Below, piece after piece: positions 63,699-64,000 of a DNA stretch of 64,000 bases. Where the stretch lies: the NCBI GenBank assembly GCA_965651265.1, contig CBFGRV010000007.1, positions 29,697 through 93,696 on the forward strand. Direction: 5' to 3'. Position 1 is the stretch's first letter. Every line of letters starts with the position of its first letter. The notes beneath the pieces were generated by a model. It was given only the letters and a program-made list of their open reading frames with translations. It was not told the DNA's origin and made no database searches. Made by a program: the position numbers and the translations under genes. Source of the DNA: CBFGRV01 sp965651265. GTDB taxonomy: Bacteria; Bacteroidota; Rhodothermia; Rhodothermales; VXPQ01.

Positions 63699-64000
63699 GG
63701 CCTCCGATATTCCTCCACTCATTGGAAAGTGTTGTTTTTTCGAGACTTGATGCTGGTGCAAGCATTATGCCATCCACGAGTCCTGAAGAGGGTTCACCTC
63801 GACATATTGAGTTGAAGGGCATTGTCGCGGGTCGTCGCGTACAGAGGACTGGACAAAGCACGTTGAGAACCAGGCAAGGTGCCATGCCAAACGGGGTATT
63901 CGGGTCAAATCGGAGTACTTCCATTGTCTTCGGATTAGCATGAAGGATCTTCGTGCCGCCGCCGTCCAGTTTCAGCATGCGCCGGGAGGGAAAGGGGCGA
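63699..64000. other. unannotated window end, 302 bases
   Basis: I found no supportable gene here. Open frames exist on both strands (for example 63677-63943 plus and 63589-63978 minus) but the translations show no signal, motif or codon pattern of a real protein. The region probably contains the promoter of the phosphatase and the edge of the next gene beyond the window. Confidence 0.4.

Noticed and set aside
63589..63978. Minus-strand open frame at the window end
   Set aside because: No motif, signal or codon bias; it overlaps the start of the phosphatase gene.

Overview
The window is a stretch of high-GC (around 60 % by eye) bacterial chromosome. It most resembles the Rhodothermales/Rhodothermota-Bacteroidota group. 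The pointers are a type IX secretion C-terminal sorting domain (11182-12060), a GldA/GldF/GldG-type ABC module with a DUF4340 partner, a DUF2480 protein, a TonB-dependent receptor with a carboxypeptidase-like N-terminal domain, a 7TMR-DISM histidine kinase, and a general lack of Shine-Dalgarno sequences. I see no phage, transposase, CRISPR array or known defence island. Most genes are housekeeping or envelope functions, mixed with accessory sensor, regulator and carbohydrate genes.

Layout. 0-3 kb: the end of an outer-membrane barrel protein, then trigger factor and ClpP (protein quality control) and a strong terminator. 2.9-10 kb: a stand-alone TonB, a large Ser/Thr kinase-TPR receptor, an AT-rich orphan, a DUF2911 lipoprotein and a barrel protein. 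9.6-13.6 kb: lipoproteins, an amidase, a T9SS cargo protein and a translationally coupled reductase pair. 13.7-18 kb: a TPR-LuxR regulator with a flavin monooxygenase, and a cysteine-rich SufR-like regulator divergent from a small DoxX-like membrane protein. 18-22.9 kb: the GldA-GldF-GldG-DUF4340-methyltransferase operon on the minus strand. 23-26.1 kb: a minus-strand sugar-processing group (Gfo/Idh/MocA oxidoreductase, DUF1080 hydrolase, 2OG-Fe(II) oxygenase). 26.4-30.6 kb: glycosyltransferase, glycogen-debranching enzyme and a hypothetical protein, with good Shine-Dalgarno sites and a terminator. 30.7-39 kb: Kelch protein, membrane AraC regulator, TonB receptor, triple-GAF histidine kinase with a single-domain response regulator, and a protein that looks like an archaeal-type CTP-dependent riboflavin kinase. 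39.4-46.9 kb: tRNA-Glu, parvulin foldase, acetyltransferase, cysteine desulfurase, DUF2480, SDR, RecG and a small membrane protein. 46.9-57.4 kb: sulfatase, an internally duplicated orphan, an eight-haem cytochrome-HEAT-TPR lipoprotein, a second TonB, a PIG-L deacetylase, release factor 3 and a prolyl oligopeptidase. 57.4-64 kb: a NarL/7TMR-DISM two-component pair, the decayed C-terminus of a TonB-dependent receptor, a membrane dipeptidase, a paralogue of the 29.9 kb hypothetical, a CAU tRNA and an alkaline-phosphatase-superfamily enzyme.

The best candidates for something undescribed are the bacterial RibK-like protein (38911-39387), the two-member protein family sharing a new-looking domain (29914-30492 and 61619-62257), the cytochrome c-HEAT-TPR fusion (49271-51613), the receptor remnant (60076-60240), and the Shine-Dalgarno leaders found on accessory genes in an otherwise Shine-Dalgarno-poor region. 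I found no convincing novel multi-gene defence or mobile system. All family assignments come from reading motifs and recalled family features, not from database searches.
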